A stretch of DNA of 64,000 nt from Phytophthora sp. 'mugwort' (GCA_033558025.1 JAUCEF010000006.1:620001-684000); one strand, 5' to 3'; positions 1 through 11,649 are shown, numbered from the stretch's first letter. Translations and numbers: made by a program. Notes: generated from the sequence alone by a model not told the origin.

Positions 1-459
1 ACGACGAGACAGGTCTCTGATGACGCACTTTCGCATTGAGAAACTTCTACCCAATATTGTTGGTTCTACTCAAAATTTCCCGGGGCGATTAATCGCGCCA
101 GCATAATCGCGCGGCAAATCGCCCCTCCACTAAATAACATATGCAACATAAGAGTGTTTCTTGAGAATCCGGGCATTCTTTCAAGAATGACACCAATATC
201 ACCAGCGCCAGCAAAACAGGATCGCGTTCGAGTGTCCCCATACCCAGAGCGTCGTCGAAGCCCCGTGTTCACTGCCGTCTACGAGCCTGCGACCTCTTAA
301 CATGTATCGCCTGGTCGTGCAGCCGATTGTGAAGACAACTGTAGGCGAGCGCGACACCTCTGGCAATGCACTTGCCCCTTCGTTGCTGGTAGAAATTCGT
401 TTCAAGATATTCTGGAGAAGCTGTGGGAGCAATTCAGCTTTAATGTCAAAGGGCGGGCA
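1..459. other. No gene recognised
   Basis: Only short overlapping open frames on both strands. A GC-rich palindromic patch lies near 80-100 (a gcgattaatcgc core). No known domain was seen. It is probably more transposon-derived sequence, judging by the neighbourhood. Confidence 0.4.
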
Positions 460-675
460 GTGAAGACTGACAATTCCTGGACTATTGAGCCTACCTACGA
501 TGACGAGTCGGGCCAATTCATGGTGTTGAAGGTCAAGAAACACATCGTTGACAACCCAAAGTCAGATGGAGACTGGAACACCTGGCTTCATCTTACGCAC
601 GCTAAGACTGTAACACTCCTTATTGACGAGTACGGGAACAGAATAGGAAGGAAGCAAGATCGTGAACGTTTATGA
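460..675 (+). CDS. Hypothetical ORF, possibly transposon-derived
   Basis: A 71-codon open frame that reads like protein and continues open upstream without a Met to about 400. I do not recognise a family. It is hydrophilic, with no signal peptide or membrane segment. The next frame (734-1120) is on the same strand, so both may be pieces of one broken element gene. Judged by composition and context only. Confidence 0.22.
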   Translation: MKTDNSWTIEPTYDDESGQFMVLKVKKHIVDNPKSDGDWNTWLHLTHAKTVTLLIDEYGNRIGRKQDRERL

Positions 676-733
676 AAGCGTGTGTCCGCCCGACTGAGAC
701 AGACAGGGCTGGCGCAACTGAGAAAGTTTCGTT

Positions 734-1120
734 TTGGGAGGTTGTAGGTCGCCTACAGGACCCGTGGGGGGGGGGAAGTACGATGGTGAGGCTGTTGTGT
801 GGCGTATGTTGGCGAATGAGGTGACTCGTAACCTTGATCGCTCCACTTGGGACGGCTTAATTAGCGCACCACCACCTTCGCGCATATTAAGGCTCTTGAG
901 AGCAAGTGATATACGAATAGAGGCAAGTAACAGTCTTGGCCAGTCGACTCATTTAGCTCTTACCTGCTTGAACGCGTGCATCACCGAGGTCAGCCTGCTT
1001 CGACAAGACTGGGAAGCATATGGACGTCGGATGGAGGATTATGAGCAGAGTCTTCAGTCGCGGAAAACCATGATCGAGTCGGTTCTTCACGACATCAATA
1101 TGCCAGATGAGACTGAGTGA
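734..1120 (+). CDS. Hypothetical 128-aa ORF, possibly transposon-derived
   Basis: An uninterrupted 128-codon frame ending in an acidic tail. The second half reads as a regular amphipathic helix (heptad-like spacing from about residue 75 to 120), suggesting a coiled coil. No catalytic motif is visible. The start is uncertain because a run of G lies just upstream (about 766-775). It may be a non-enzymatic protein of a mobile element, since the surrounding 20 kb is made of such remnants. Confidence 0.3.
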   Translation: MGGCRSPTGPVGGGKYDGEAVVWRMLANEVTRNLDRSTWDGLISAPPPSRILRLLRASDIRIEASNSLGQSTHLALTCLNACITEVSLLRQDWEAYGRRMEDYEQSLQSRKTMIESVLHDINMPDETE

Positions 1121-1520
1121 ATGATCCTATGTAAAACATGGAGTACATCGATCATTTTGAGCAATAACAGCTCTCCCACCTCGCAGTATATTACGGAAAA
1201 TATGGGTAGCATTCAATATGTGATTTCGGTCTTCCTTGGATTAGTTGTTGTTGTAGATGCTAAAACCAATCGACTGCCAAACTCGCGGCGAACTAATCCA
1301 GAGCATGAAACCTTAAAATATCTTCCTCTGTGTCATTCACCTCTGTCGCGTTATCCCAAATATCTGAGTGGGGCTATGGGTGGCCACCAGTGGTGCGGAC
1401 AACAGGTCTGCAAGATAAACTTGAGATCTGATCTCTGCATCCTATGTCCTGAAATATAAAGGATTGATGGGGAAATCACGTTTTTGGTAGCAAAACCGGG
1501 TGATGTGGGCGACGTGGCAC

Positions 1521-1570
1521 ATTCTCTGCTGGCCTGCTTAATCGTAAGACTAAGCAGGCCAGCAGAGAAT
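1521..1570. repeat. Perfect 20-bp inverted repeat (hairpin)
   Basis: Arms 1521-1540 and 1551-1570 are exact reverse complements around a 10-base spacer. The stem is GC-balanced and would form a stable cruciform or RNA hairpin. It lies outside any gene I can support. Confidence 0.9.
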
Positions 1571-1663
1571 TTATCCGACGGCTGTAAAAAATACGCCAAA
1601 CCCTTCCGACTCGTGCATTGTGATTGGTAGCAACATACTGGGTAGGCGCGAACAGCTGTAAAG

Positions 1664-1692
1664 CTTAAAGGGCGGATTTATCGCCCTTTAAG
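1664..1692. repeat. 11-bp inverted repeat
   Basis: Arms 1664-1674 and 1682-1692 (cttaaagggcg and its complement) are perfect around a 7-base loop, about 95 bases after the larger hairpin. Two strong hairpins so close together may mark the end of a transposon such as a Helitron, but no matching start was found. Confidence 0.8.
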
Positions 1693-2871
1693 AAGGCGAT
1701 TCCCCGCCCACTATAGGAATTGGCCTTAACGAGCGAAAATTGCGCCCTACTACCGCGAAATGGTTAATATGCATTGAGGCAACAACATATTTAAACAGTA
1801 GCAGCTAGTTCGACCTACTAGCCGGGATATCGACAAAAGTCTGCACCAAACTTGGGGCTAATCATTTGATGCGCACTGGTTTTGATGAATTCATTCGTCC
1901 CTTTTTGCGCGGGAGTGACATCCTGCATATCGCAGTCGTGTTTGGACGGTGATAAATCTCGGGCGAGAAGAGATAGAATATCGCGTATCCGGCTATACAA
2001 AAATTCCCTCGCGAGATAAATATTTGCGATCAGCGGTAGGGTAGTCCAGAACATCGGTGTTGGATTCTGCGTTTTTGTGCCATCGGAAAGCAACGAACAC
2101 GCAAAGAATCGATAGGAAAGCAATGCCTCCGAGAGCGCAACGGTCGGACGCGATGTCGGAGCGTTTGCCAACCTACTCGTCGAGTGCCGGCGTGCTGGAA
2201 ATTAAGGTGATAATGGCCTGAAGTGGCAGGGCGTGAACGCCGCGACAGCGGCACTGAATCGTCAGTTCAATATGTCGCGGACAAAGGGACAGATGAAGAG
2301 CTTCATCCACCAGATAGTTCGCGTGTTATGCGTTCTCTTTCTCGCTTCCACGCAACCTAGACGTATTTTCTGACAACGCTCGATCCAGAACTTGAATCCG
2401 CAATATTAAGTTGTCAAGCAGCTTTGCAACGCGAGCGGATTCGAGTGGGACGACGCCACGAAAATTGGGACGGCAATGAATGTGTCTTGGGATGAGTACA
2501 TCGAGTTATTTTGCGCCGCGAGCTCAGCTTGGTCACAACTGACGAGAAAGGCACGGCTTGTAGTCGTATCCTAAAGCTGCACACTATCGCACGCACCCAT
2601 TGCTCTCTTCGATCTGCTCGATGGAGCCGTCACGGGTCACATCTACCTGGACGTCACGCAATTTCGTCTGCCGTGCCAATCATAACCCACTGAGCAAACC
2701 CGAAGTCGTCTCAGATGACGCCTAACGGAGCACCGATGGCAATGACAGTGCTCAAGCAATCGAATCCGCCGATATAGCACCATAACGGATGGTTCATCGA
2801 CGACAACGCGGCGCAATCGTCCCCCCCCCCACCACCACCACCAGAGACAGAAGATACGAAACCCAGGACTG
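1693..2871. other. No gene recognised
   Basis: Short frames only. A plus-strand stretch around 2430-2690 reads weakly like protein but is broken and unrecognised. A run of ten or more C lies near 2820. Most likely decayed repeat sequence. Confidence 0.4.
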
Positions 2872-4010
2872 TCAATTGCATCTGCGATTCGAGATAAGGA
2901 CAGGAAACCCGGCGCGAGGCGGAAGCAAGTGAGAAAGTGCTGCGGCTTCTTTAGAAGCGATACAAAGAGAAGTTTGTCCGCACGAAACTGTCAGTGCCGT
3001 GCGTATCCTTTCTGTCGAAGCCAAGGCACGTAGATTTTGCCGCCTGGAAAACGAAAACCTTCGAGATCTCTGGCTGAACGTAACGATGAGCGAGGCCCTA
3101 TGCAATGGAGTGTGAGTGGGTTTTACGCAACAAAATTCCTTAGGTTTCTGTAATTGCCGTCTACTTCGTTGATAAATATGATTTGCAATCTTCACTACTG
3201 ATCTCGCCTGCGTAGTGGGTGACCTGAACTCGATGCGGCCGTGGTGTGTTGAGATATTCTTGGTATAAGCCCATGTAGCGTTGAGAATCCAATACCTTGT
3301 TGCATTTGCTTCGCGGTTGTTTTTGTCCGTATATGCGTGCATTTCTGTCATTGGTGTTGGACTGATAGCATCGGGTTGATGATCTATATCAATCAGAATC
3401 TGGTCGTCATAGTAGTTAAGCTCACGGATCAGATTGTGTACCGCACTCGATGCGATGACCATCTCAACTTGCGTATCGAAGCTGCAGCCGACCGAAGGAC
3501 GCGTACGCCGGAGGCCCGTTCAATCACATTTCGAAGGGATGAGTGGCGTAATTGTGAATTTCTCCTGCGTTTATTGGTCTACAAAGCAAGCAGCGTACAC
3601 TATTGCCAACTGTTCTGTGCAAACGTGATGTCTACGTACATATGGCCAGTTTGATTCAATTCACGGAGGTGGGCGTCACCAACTAAGATCCCAAGCTGCT
3701 CGTCGACGTCGACGTTGGCACTTAAAATAACGGCCTGCGCATCAACCGCTTGTTGCAAGATGGCGTCGAATGTGCGCTGGTTCATGCGCATCGCGCGAAA
3801 GAAGCGGACGCTGGAGCCTCCCCGCAGCTCATCCATGTATATTCGACCCGTATGCATCGAGATATTGCACGGCACGCGACATATATATATATACGTATAT
3901 GCGTGGTATGCACTCACTAGAGCCGCAACCTTGCGAGTTCGGCGATCGCGTCTCCTCTTCTCCATCTCTATCTTCTCGGAAATTCGAGACTTCAAAATCG
4001 TCGCACCCAA
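2872..4010 (-). pseudogene. Harbinger/PIF-like (DDE_4) transposase remnant
   Basis: Two minus-strand pieces look like the two ends of one Harbinger-type nuclease. The upstream piece (from 4010) has a basic N-terminus and a segment like the region before the DDE core (YMDELRGG, then RFFRAMRMNQRTF). The downstream piece (from about 3530) has NVIER followed by VIASSAVHNLIREL, which resembles the NVIERxFGVLK...VIAxxAxHN signature near the third catalytic acid of DDE_4 transposases. The middle of the protein is missing or shifted out of frame, so it is inactive. Family assignment rests on these motifs only. Confidence 0.65.
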
Positions 4011-4020
4011 CGGGATACTT

Positions 4021-4080
4021 CTAAGAAGTGAGCACTCAAAAAATAAATTGGCTAGTTGAGTGTGTATGGTGCTGAAGTAA
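4021..4080. repeat. 60-bp direct repeat, copy 1
   Basis: About 60 bases recur at 4441-4500 in the same orientation with scattered changes; shared core words are gctagttga and gtgctgaagt. This copy lies at the 5' edge of the Harbinger-like remnant. Confidence 0.7.
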
Positions 4081-4132
4081 TGGTGGCTACGATCTGACGC
4101 GATATAATGTTATGGGTGCATATTTTCAACAA

Positions 4133-4527
4133 TGCACTTTTGAATTTTTAACTAGTCACTTCGACGTCATAATGCGTCACATGTCACATTTGCGTTGTCA
4201 ACTAGTTCCAAGTAGCTAGCTCGCACGCCAGCAGCGACTAGTTGGAAATTAAAACGAGGCTGCAAAATGCACCTAGCATCTCATAAGCAGTTAATCTGGG
4301 TTTAAGACCGCGTGCTACACGGGTTTAAACCACAGGCGGTGTTTCTCTCTCTTAGCTTTTACACCCTAACCACGCGCTCCGCACTATCCCTATACCCCTC
4401 ACGGCTCGCAAGGATCGCCTTCGCTAGAGTAAATTTTATTCTAAAAAGTGCGTACTCAATAAATAAAACGTGGCTAGTTGAATCTGCAGGGTGCTGAAGT
4501 GACCAGTTATAAATTCAAAAGTGTACA
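4133..4527. mobile_element. Possible MITE with ~33-bp imperfect inverted ends
   Basis: The sequence at 4133-4164 and the complement of 4494-4527 match over about 33 bases with a few mismatches (shared acttttgaatttttaact-like core). The 395 bases between have no coding frame of note. This is the layout of a non-autonomous DNA transposon. I could not find a clear target duplication. Confidence 0.5.
4441..4500. repeat. 60-bp direct repeat, copy 2
   Basis: Second copy of the repeat at 4021-4080, in the same orientation. Its last bases overlap the right inverted arm of the possible MITE. Confidence 0.7.
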
Positions 4528-5239
4528 GCCCAAAATAAATATCCTAAGGTTATAGGTATATATCATCGTCGACATAACATCACTGCATCCAAAGGAGACC
4601 TCAGGAAATGTCAAAACCAAAGAAAAAAATGTAGGCCATCGGCGTGTCGAAGTTTCCGTTTGTTGTTTCGAAACGCGCTGTTGGCATGTCTTTTAAAACC
4701 CCGATGAAAGGGCACGTTCCAGGGTGTGCTTACTGTAACACGGCTACATTTCGCAACCTTCCTTGATTCGAACAAAATGATATAAGATTTGGAATACCCA
4801 TCAGAGAAGTTGTCGCGATGTCCCACCTCGGATAGCCTTACACTGCTAGGCGGGGAGAGGTTATTAGTGTAGAAAAAGTAAATCCAATAACAGAGTAACG
4901 AAAATTATCTGAAATATATTCTCAGAGTAGTGCTAAGACAGGATCGCAGTGGACGTATGATTTTCCAAAAAAAAGAATATCCGGTAAAACTATTTCACAG
5001 TTTACATACAAGTTGAAAGAGGTTGTATACTAAATGTAAATAGAGCAAGTACCGTGAGCGATAGATGAAGTAATACCCGAAGAAACTGATACATTACGTT
5101 TATGTTGCCAGTGTCGTCACCCCATCACTCTAAGACCAGGTTTCCCCGGCAAATCTACAAAGTTCGGACCAATAAAGACTGCGAAGAAAACAAACGTTAC
5201 AGAGGAGTCACGGATAGGTAAATGTACTGATTTATTACG
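4528..5239. other. No gene recognised
   Basis: AT-rich sequence with short frames on both strands. It probably includes the 3' flank of the pogo-like element that starts at 5240 on the minus strand. Terminal repeats of that element were not found. Confidence 0.4.
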
Positions 5240-6498
5240 AATTGTCCACTAGTAGCAGAGAATGCGGTGAATCGACATTGTCGAAGTCGGTCGTGGTACG
5301 ATACCCGAGTGCACCCAGCAGTTCTTAATTATTATCATAATATCTGGAGTGACTTGGTTCCGAGCCTTTGATGCCCAATCCAAAGCTGTCAAAGTTGAGA
5401 TCATCTGCTGCGACAGCCCTGCAACGTAGCGGTCGATGCTGTCCTCCGACTTAACGCGGTTGAATCTTCTTTTGATGCAGGCAATAATGCCTTAATCTAG
5501 AGACTGCAGGATGCTCGTTATGTTCTTAGAAACAAATTCAAGCCGCACGTTTGTGAGCGGGACTTGAGGTCTCCTGTGCGAGCTGGCGTTATCTATAAGC
5601 AGACATATATAGCGATCCTCCTGCTGCATACGCAGGTTCAGCTTATGTAGCCAGTCGAAGAAAATGTAACCATTCATCCACCCTTTTTGCTGCTCGTGTA
5701 CTCAACGCCAAACACGGCAGCTACGTCATGCCCCTTGAATGCGCGGGGGTTCACCGACCTCCCGATGAACAGCAGGTCCATCTTGTCGCTTCCATCAGTG
5801 TTTGTTGTCACAGCCGTGGTTATGCGAGTCTTGTCGGCCTTGTACCGCGAAACTTGGCTCAGCCTCGACAACGTTCGTGGGGACTCCGCGTGGTAGAAGA
5901 ACGCAGTCTTATCCAGGTTATAGATGTACTCAGTGCGTAGAGGTCCGTAAGCTTCCACACGGCCAGGCCCGTCGACGACGGTGCCCATGTCGACCGACCC
6001 TTTCTCGCCGTGGTTCCGGTGGCAACGAATGCCGTGGCGCTTTCTAAAGCGATAAACCCAGCCCTTGGAACCGGGTCGCTTTCCCGCCGAACGATGCGTG
6101 TAATTTGCCTCAACGAACAACTTGGAGCGATACATGAGCCCGTAGTCCGTCAGTGACCCAATCTGTAGCGCCATCTAATCGATCTCTCCGATAAGCGCGC
6201 GGTCAAGAGCGTCGATGACAGGATCGGCGATCATCTTGCGCTTGTAGGTGTCCTTGGACAGCTTGCGAAGCTTGGCCTCGTCCCGAAGAATATTGTAGAG
6301 AGTGCATTCCGACGGAGGCTGAGGCATGTCCAATGCACGCGTAGCCCATTCTGCTAGAGCGTGCATGTCCCGAGGGCACATGGCAACAACTTTGCAAAGC
6401 TCGATCTTCTGACCGAATATGAGGCGCACATACACCTTCTGGTGCTGGTTCTTGGGTTGTGAGGGCATGGAGACGTTAGCGAATGAGCCTGCCAGCAT
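5240..6498 (-). pseudogene. Pogo/Tigger-like (CENP-B/DDE_1) transposase, broken
   Basis: Minus-strand pieces join in order into a pogo/Tigger type transposase. From 6498 comes a helix-turn-helix DNA-binding region, then a CENP-B type second domain (SKGWVYRFRKRHGIRCHR). Next are the DDE core motifs: YNLDKTAFFY with the first Asp, and the block CLLIDNASSHRR with the second Asp. A C-terminal tail runs to about 5250. In-frame stops fall near 6175 and 5675 and again after the second motif near 5490, so the protein is not made intact. Inverted ends were not located. Another pogo fragment lies at 18.4-18.9 kb. Confidence 0.85.
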
Positions 6499-7228
6499 GC
6501 ACGCAAAACGTCACCGTAATACATAATGTTCATTGTCAGCCTTTCATTTGCCACTGCAATCCAGCAACTAATGCATGCAAGCATGCTTCCCGCGCGACGA
6601 TACTTTCCCTCCAGCTTTCATTTATATCAGTACATGTTCTGATTATGCACCCAACAGCCGGCACAGCCATTAACTATCTGTGCGAGGGATAAAGCTGGCC
6701 GCAGGTGTAGATTAGGAGGGGAAATCTGTAATATATTAAGGCTCTACCTACAGTCACCAAGTTTTCGTTATAAAACGGACGAAATTGGCAACCATATGTT
6801 AAGTTTGATGTTAACGAAATACCGGTTCAAATGCGGTATTTAGAGAATCATGTCTACCTTTATGTCGCTTACACGAATAGATCCACACGACGCCGTTCAT
6901 CACGGCCTGTTCTTTCAAACTGGATCCAGTATCACCATGTATTTTCTTCCCGCTCGTCTCGTTACCAAGTCGAGCCACGTCCTCCGCCACTCTCCCTGCT
7001 GCGATCAGAAGACGGAGAAGCGCAAACCGTCAAGACCGTCCACGGTGTTCTACTCGAGGTTGCAGATCGGCGAATGTAATGCTCTACCAAAGGGTTTTGC
7101 GCGGCTGGCCTTCGACAACTACGAATAGTGCGGTCTCTTCAACTCGCTCTACGCGTTAAGCTGCAAATTTTCCAAACTATTGATTAATCAAAGCGCGGAG
7201 TATTATTATTCGATGTTAATATCCGTAA
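6499..7228. other. No gene recognised
   Basis: Two overlapping plus-strand frames (about 6831-7128) have no recognisable motif and are probably chance. The segment separates the pogo-like and MULE-type remnants. Confidence 0.35.
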
Positions 7229-7777
7229 CTATGCTATCAGAAACCTTCGAGAACTGCTTATATCGCTCATACTCCAACTGCATGGGGTCCAGCTTAACTT
7301 CATGGGCCATCGGAATCCTCGTATCAGGGAGAGTTTTCGAGTTACCGACAAGTACTGTTCAAACAACTGTACAGTACATACACCGCAGCTGTAGCCATCT
7401 TGCTGGGGCAATCCTGGGAACGTTTCGATTTGCATCTCAGACACAGACTTCATTATTGACATGAAAGGGCTAGTAATATCGCCTCAACTTCGTCCAAAAA
7501 TGGCTTCTTGCGAAACGGGTCGTACTTCCTCGCAATATGTCTCTCCATGTCGATAATGATACCAAACCATTAAGGGAAAATCACGTTATATACGCTGGAC
7601 AGTAGACAATCCAGTTGCTTTGCGTCTTGCTGAAAATATTGTTCTTGGTATCGAGGAACCGTTTTCTTGTATTTTCGTCCGCCATCTGAACGTGGATTGG
7701 GTCGACCACATGTTCATGCGTGGGCCTTCGCCAATCCAGCTTCGACGCCGCTTCTGCGATGAGGAGTGCTGCAACAT
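7229..7777 (-). pseudogene. Ulp1-like cysteine protease fragment of the MULE
   Basis: The segment reads QQDGYSCGVCTVQLFEQYL. This matches the active-site block of Ulp1/C48 proteases, where Gln sits six residues before the catalytic Cys. The frame breaks soon after. Ulp1 enzymes remove SUMO or related tags; in transposons their role is unproven. Upstream pieces on the same strand (to 7777) are open but unrecognised. Confidence 0.65.
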
Positions 7778-8679
7778 AAACGCACTATCGTTTAGCGTTC
7801 AGCCAGTTTTCGCCTCCATACCCAGTCAATTCCTTGAGTGGGAGATCGTGTCCTGCTGCCTTGAAGATATTGTCGACGCTCATGTGAGGAATTGTACGCA
7901 GGATCCGTCGACCTGATCCTCATCGTGATCCGCATGGATAGCTGCCCGCTCTACGAACTTAACCAGTCTTCGAGCACTAGCAATTTTGCCGAGACTTCAT
8001 GACATAATCTCACCCGTTCGATATCCACCAGACTGAACGTGCCGACGGTCAATATCGAGACAGCTATGTCGTTGTTAATGACGGTAGTGTCAGAGAGTAA
8101 TATTTCTCGAACTTTTACGTTTTGAGCTGAATCTATACATTTAATCACCAAAGATTCTATCAAAAATGTTAGTACGAGTAGTTGGTGTTTGGTGATGATC
8201 CCACCAAATCCATCAGCCCATTGGTGAGAATAGCATCATACCGCACAGCTCGGAGTATTGGTATTAAATGATCAGAATTGAAGTACATACCTGGAAGCAC
8301 GAAGCGGATATTTGTATCGATTGATCGAGTTGGGTCACTGGCGATCAAGAAAGCTTTTGGACGCTTGAAAACGGCAACATTCGTCTAATAGCGCTTAACG
8401 TATCTCCAATCTCTGCTATCGAGAGGTCTTTTTCTTTGACCGTTCGGCAAAGGTTTCCAGGGTTACATCTCCGATAGTCACAACAGTGTCCACAAATACC
8501 ATCGTATCTTGAATATTCTCTGTCATCTTCGCCTTCTTGAAACTCGTCTTTTGTTGTGGCCTCCCTGATGCACTGCTGGCAGGGTTCAGATCCACAATAG
8601 TATCCTTTCAGTCGTCGCCATATCTGGCGGTGGGTTATCTTTCGCTGTGTCGTCCATTTTAAGTTTCGCTTTGCTGCTT

Positions 8680-9096
8680 TTACCGTCCAGGTCTCTTTTT
8701 CCTGTTGCGCCTAACACCTCCGCGACCACCGACGATAACTCTGTGCTGCTGACGGATCGGGAGGTGCCATTTCCACCAAGCGTATTTACGATTGGGTATT
8801 GGTGATATCATCACCAATCGTACGGTTGTGACCACCTCCCCAGGATCACCATGACATCCACTTCTTGGGGTACTGATTGATGATCCATCAAATGATTGCA
8901 GGATGACAGAGGACCGGTATTTGTTGTCACGGACACATCGCTCTAAATTATGCAAGCTCTCACGCCACATATCGAACCCCCACATCCCTTTATCTGCGAT
9001 ACCCTCCGCAATACGCTGGCACACAGCGAAGGCAGCCCGATATTTCTCTTTTTTTATTGTACGACAACACACGCTTTTTAGCGCCAATTTCGACAT
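8680..9096 (-). pseudogene. C-terminal linker region of the MULE protein
   Basis: A 138-codon minus-strand frame lying between the SWIM motif and the Ulp1-like end. It starts with a basic helical stretch containing AFAVCQRIAEGIADKG, which looks like protein, and ends in a basic tail that is probably out of frame. It resembles the helical region downstream of the SWIM motif in oomycete MULE proteins as I know them, but no domain name can be given. Confidence 0.45.
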
Positions 9097-9179
9097 CTTT
9101 AGCTATCACACTGACCGTCTCATTCTCTGCGTCCAGTGGTTCATTTTCGCCTCCACTGCAATCATCAGCAATTGATCAT

Positions 9180-10080
9180 CGATCAGGGATGGAGTCAAAA
9201 GGAATCGCGGACTGAATTCAATCGTCACCTCGCCGCAAGAACATGATGTGTCGGCACGGCAGCAAGGGCGTTTGATTAAACATGCAGCTACAATTATTAG
9301 TCGTCAAGCTCACCTGTATAAAAGATATGAAGTCTGGTTAGAATCATCAGTTGATCAACATTCCGCCGAATCTCCGTCTTACCGCGTATTGATCCGAAGA
9401 AATCGTACTCGTTAGTGTGTATACTCCTGGCACCGTCTTGGCTGGTTCAACTACATAATCCGCGCCTTTGCCGGTTGTTTACTGTTTTTCTACCAGGTCA
9501 CACGCGTGGTGCGTTGCAGTTTTGGCGAGGATCTGGAGCTTTTCATCATACTTGGTATTGTAGCGAAACCCAACACGCTTCGTCTTGTAGTGATACTTAT
9601 CTTCTGCGATCTGCTGAAGAAAGAGAAGGTGGTCAACACACTCGTCTATGGGCAATAGCGATTGAGGATATCTTTGGCAGCGCCGCAACTAGCCTCCAGT
9701 CCGTGGTTGGTGTTATTGTCAAGATGTGGGATGCTCCCGCGCAAAAATGAACGCCATAGTGGTTTGCAACTCAACCAATTGGATTCCAGTTACGCGGAAA
9801 AGGCTGGTTTCTCCTTGCATAGCACTTGGATAGCTTGTAGGTAGCGATCGAAAGCTAGGTCGTCGTCCGTCCGCACCATCATCGAAATAAAGTTCTTGAC
9901 ATGCTCTCCTTCTCAAACAACGTGAATCCATACGCTTTCTTGCTTGGCTCGCGTTTAAGATAGTCGATAACGTGAAAATGGCAAAGCATTACGGTGGCGT
10001 CTTGCAGTTCCTCAGCTAGTACGTCCAAATCAGTAAAATCTTCATCAATAATCACCACTTTCATATCCACCCACGCAGAA
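9180..10080 (-). pseudogene. MULE transposase fragment (DDE core and SWIM zinc motif)
   Basis: The start of this piece carries VVIIDEDFTDLDVL followed by VMLCHFHVIDYL, which matches the second catalytic Asp and the CxxH block of MULE transposases. Further on is a segment like the helical insertion (HACDLVEKQ near 9485). The sequence near 9215-9270 reads LPCRHIMFLR, the CxH half of a SWIM zinc-binding motif; the CxC half was not seen clearly. Frameshifts and stops separate these blocks. Together they identify a Mutator-like transposase that cuts and pastes DNA in the nucleus. The N-terminal third, including the first catalytic Asp, was not found. Confidence 0.75.
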
Positions 10081-10748
10081 TTGTTCCCTTGAACGCTTTG
10101 AATGCACTCTTCATGTGTTCAGCTTCGCTTCCCGATCGATTAAAACGTGGTGGGCGAACGTCCCACTGCCGAACTTATCTGTTACCATAAAACTGAACAG
10201 ACGGTACCTTGTAGCATCAAAGGCTTTCAATCAAACATTGTGAATATATGGGACCACCACAATTTATTCCCGCCGTAGTTATCCTGAAAGGGCGCGGACG
10301 ACCGTACCGTATTTTATATGTCCTCGAGGAACGTCGCGGTCTGCTCCATCCGGGTGCTCTCTTGCCGGTACAGCACGACGCCCAGCGCCGTGGCCACCTC
10401 CCCCGTTGGCGCCATTAGAAGGCAGCATCACGGCCGTTGCGCGCATGCAGAAGACGTTGACGTTCGAATCGTCGAAATAAACGGTACAGTCGCCATCGCT
10501 TTTGGTGCAGTTGTAGCAGTCGAGCTAAGTTGTGCGCTTGACCTTGTTGTTGAAGAGTTGCAGGTCATCAGCTCAACCCGGGTTTGCTTGACCGTCCAGC
10601 AGATAGTGGATTGTTGTCGACGTGGTGACCTGGATGCCTATGTCGAACGTGAGCATGCTGTGCATGGTTTCCAGGTGCACCAGCAGTTGTCACTTAAGTA
10701 TGCCTCGAGGTGCTCCTTCATTTCGCGCATGACCTTCAAGATGCCCGC
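10081..10748. other. No gene recognised
   Basis: GC-rich sequence between the MULE core and the Copia LTR. A 146-codon plus-strand frame at 10318-10758 has biased, repetitive composition typical of an antisense shadow. On the minus strand the sequence may hold the N-terminal part of the MULE protein, but it is too broken to call. Confidence 0.35.
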
Positions 10749-10938
10749 TATGGCTTGAAATTTGGGCCGTCAGTTTTGAGGTGAGGAGGACGATGTGGCT
10801 GGGGCAATTTCCCTAGCTCGTGTCCTCCAGTCACCCTACCGCATCATCCAGCATAGCGTTTCCTAAACGAAGCTTGCACGCCTTCTCCTATTGGGCTATG
10901 CCTCATAATTATTATGGACCAATCACAACGGCATAACA
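10749..10938 (-). repeat. Copia 3' LTR (left copy)
   Basis: About 190 bases match 17836-18015 with scattered substitutions. Long shared words include tccagtcaccctacc, cacgccttctccta and gggctatgcctcataat. On the minus strand it begins TGTTATGCC next to the purine-rich tract. The outer edge is uncertain by a few bases. Confidence 0.88.
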
Positions 10939-11649
10939 CTCCCACTAAGGCTTGCACACTCCTCTGAATCTTATTAATTCTTCAAATCTTATCTTATGAT
11001 TGCTCTCCTTTCTTACCACAAAGTCCGTTACGGCTACAGGTCGTCCCTTGGCGCCCCAAGGTTTAAATCAATTTTAGTATCAGCAGTGAGCGGGGGATTA
11101 GCACAACTCACACTTGGATTTACATTTTTGGCGGTTCGACTTTGAGTCTATGGCTTCTATCAAATCTTCGGGAGGCTAGCGTGAACACAGTTACAATGCC
11201 ACCGAGTAATGCCTGTCGTAGATCCCATCCAGAGGCTAGGGAGCGGAGCGGCATAGTTCCAATTCGCCATGACTGGGTAATACCCTCCCTTCCTAGCAGC
11301 GGTCAATGGACCCTCTTGCTGTGTTTATTAAGTCATCCCATGACACGTTAGTCTAGTATAGCCATGACTATTATGCCATTCCAGTGTCATACAATAAGAT
11401 AACGTTAAGTAATGTGTGTTCCCAAAACTCCTTGTGTTTTACTTTAAGTCTTACAACATGCACTCCAGCTTCAACTCTTATCAGTGTCGTATTCCCTATG
11501 GCCTTATGTCATCTGGTTCTGCAGTCCGGGTGACCTTTTTATGACCTTCTAGCACCTTATGCCATGTGGATGAATGATGACCTGGTCGCACCTTATGACC
11601 TAGTGGTTATATGGCATGGTTTGGTATCAGTCTTATCGTCTGGATCCAG

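Larger units (their letters stand above)
7229..10080 (-). mobile_element. MULE-type transposon with SWIM and Ulp1-like parts (broken)
   Basis: Read on the minus strand from about 10080, the order is MULE transposase core, SWIM zinc motif, a linker region, and an Ulp1-like cysteine protease end. Mutator-like elements that carry an Ulp1-like domain are known in plants (Kaonashi type), and similar combinations occur in oomycetes. All parts have stops or shifts. The terminal inverted repeats were not identified. Confidence 0.7.

Noticed and set aside
80..1760. GC-rich palindromes near 80-130 and 1664-1760 as ends of one transposon
   Set aside because: The two ends share only short words and do not align as inverted or direct repeats.
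2511..2693. Short plus-strand frame as an effector gene
   Set aside because: No signal peptide and no RXLR or other effector motif is visible; too short to support.
10744..10748. Target-site duplication of the Copia element (cccgc against cctgc after 18015)
   Set aside because: Only four of five bases match and the left LTR edge is uncertain, so it is not claimed.
10318..10758. 146-codon plus-strand frame
   Set aside because: Repetitive Val/Ala/Arg composition and no motif; the opposite strand matches the direction of the MULE, so this is probably an antisense shadow.
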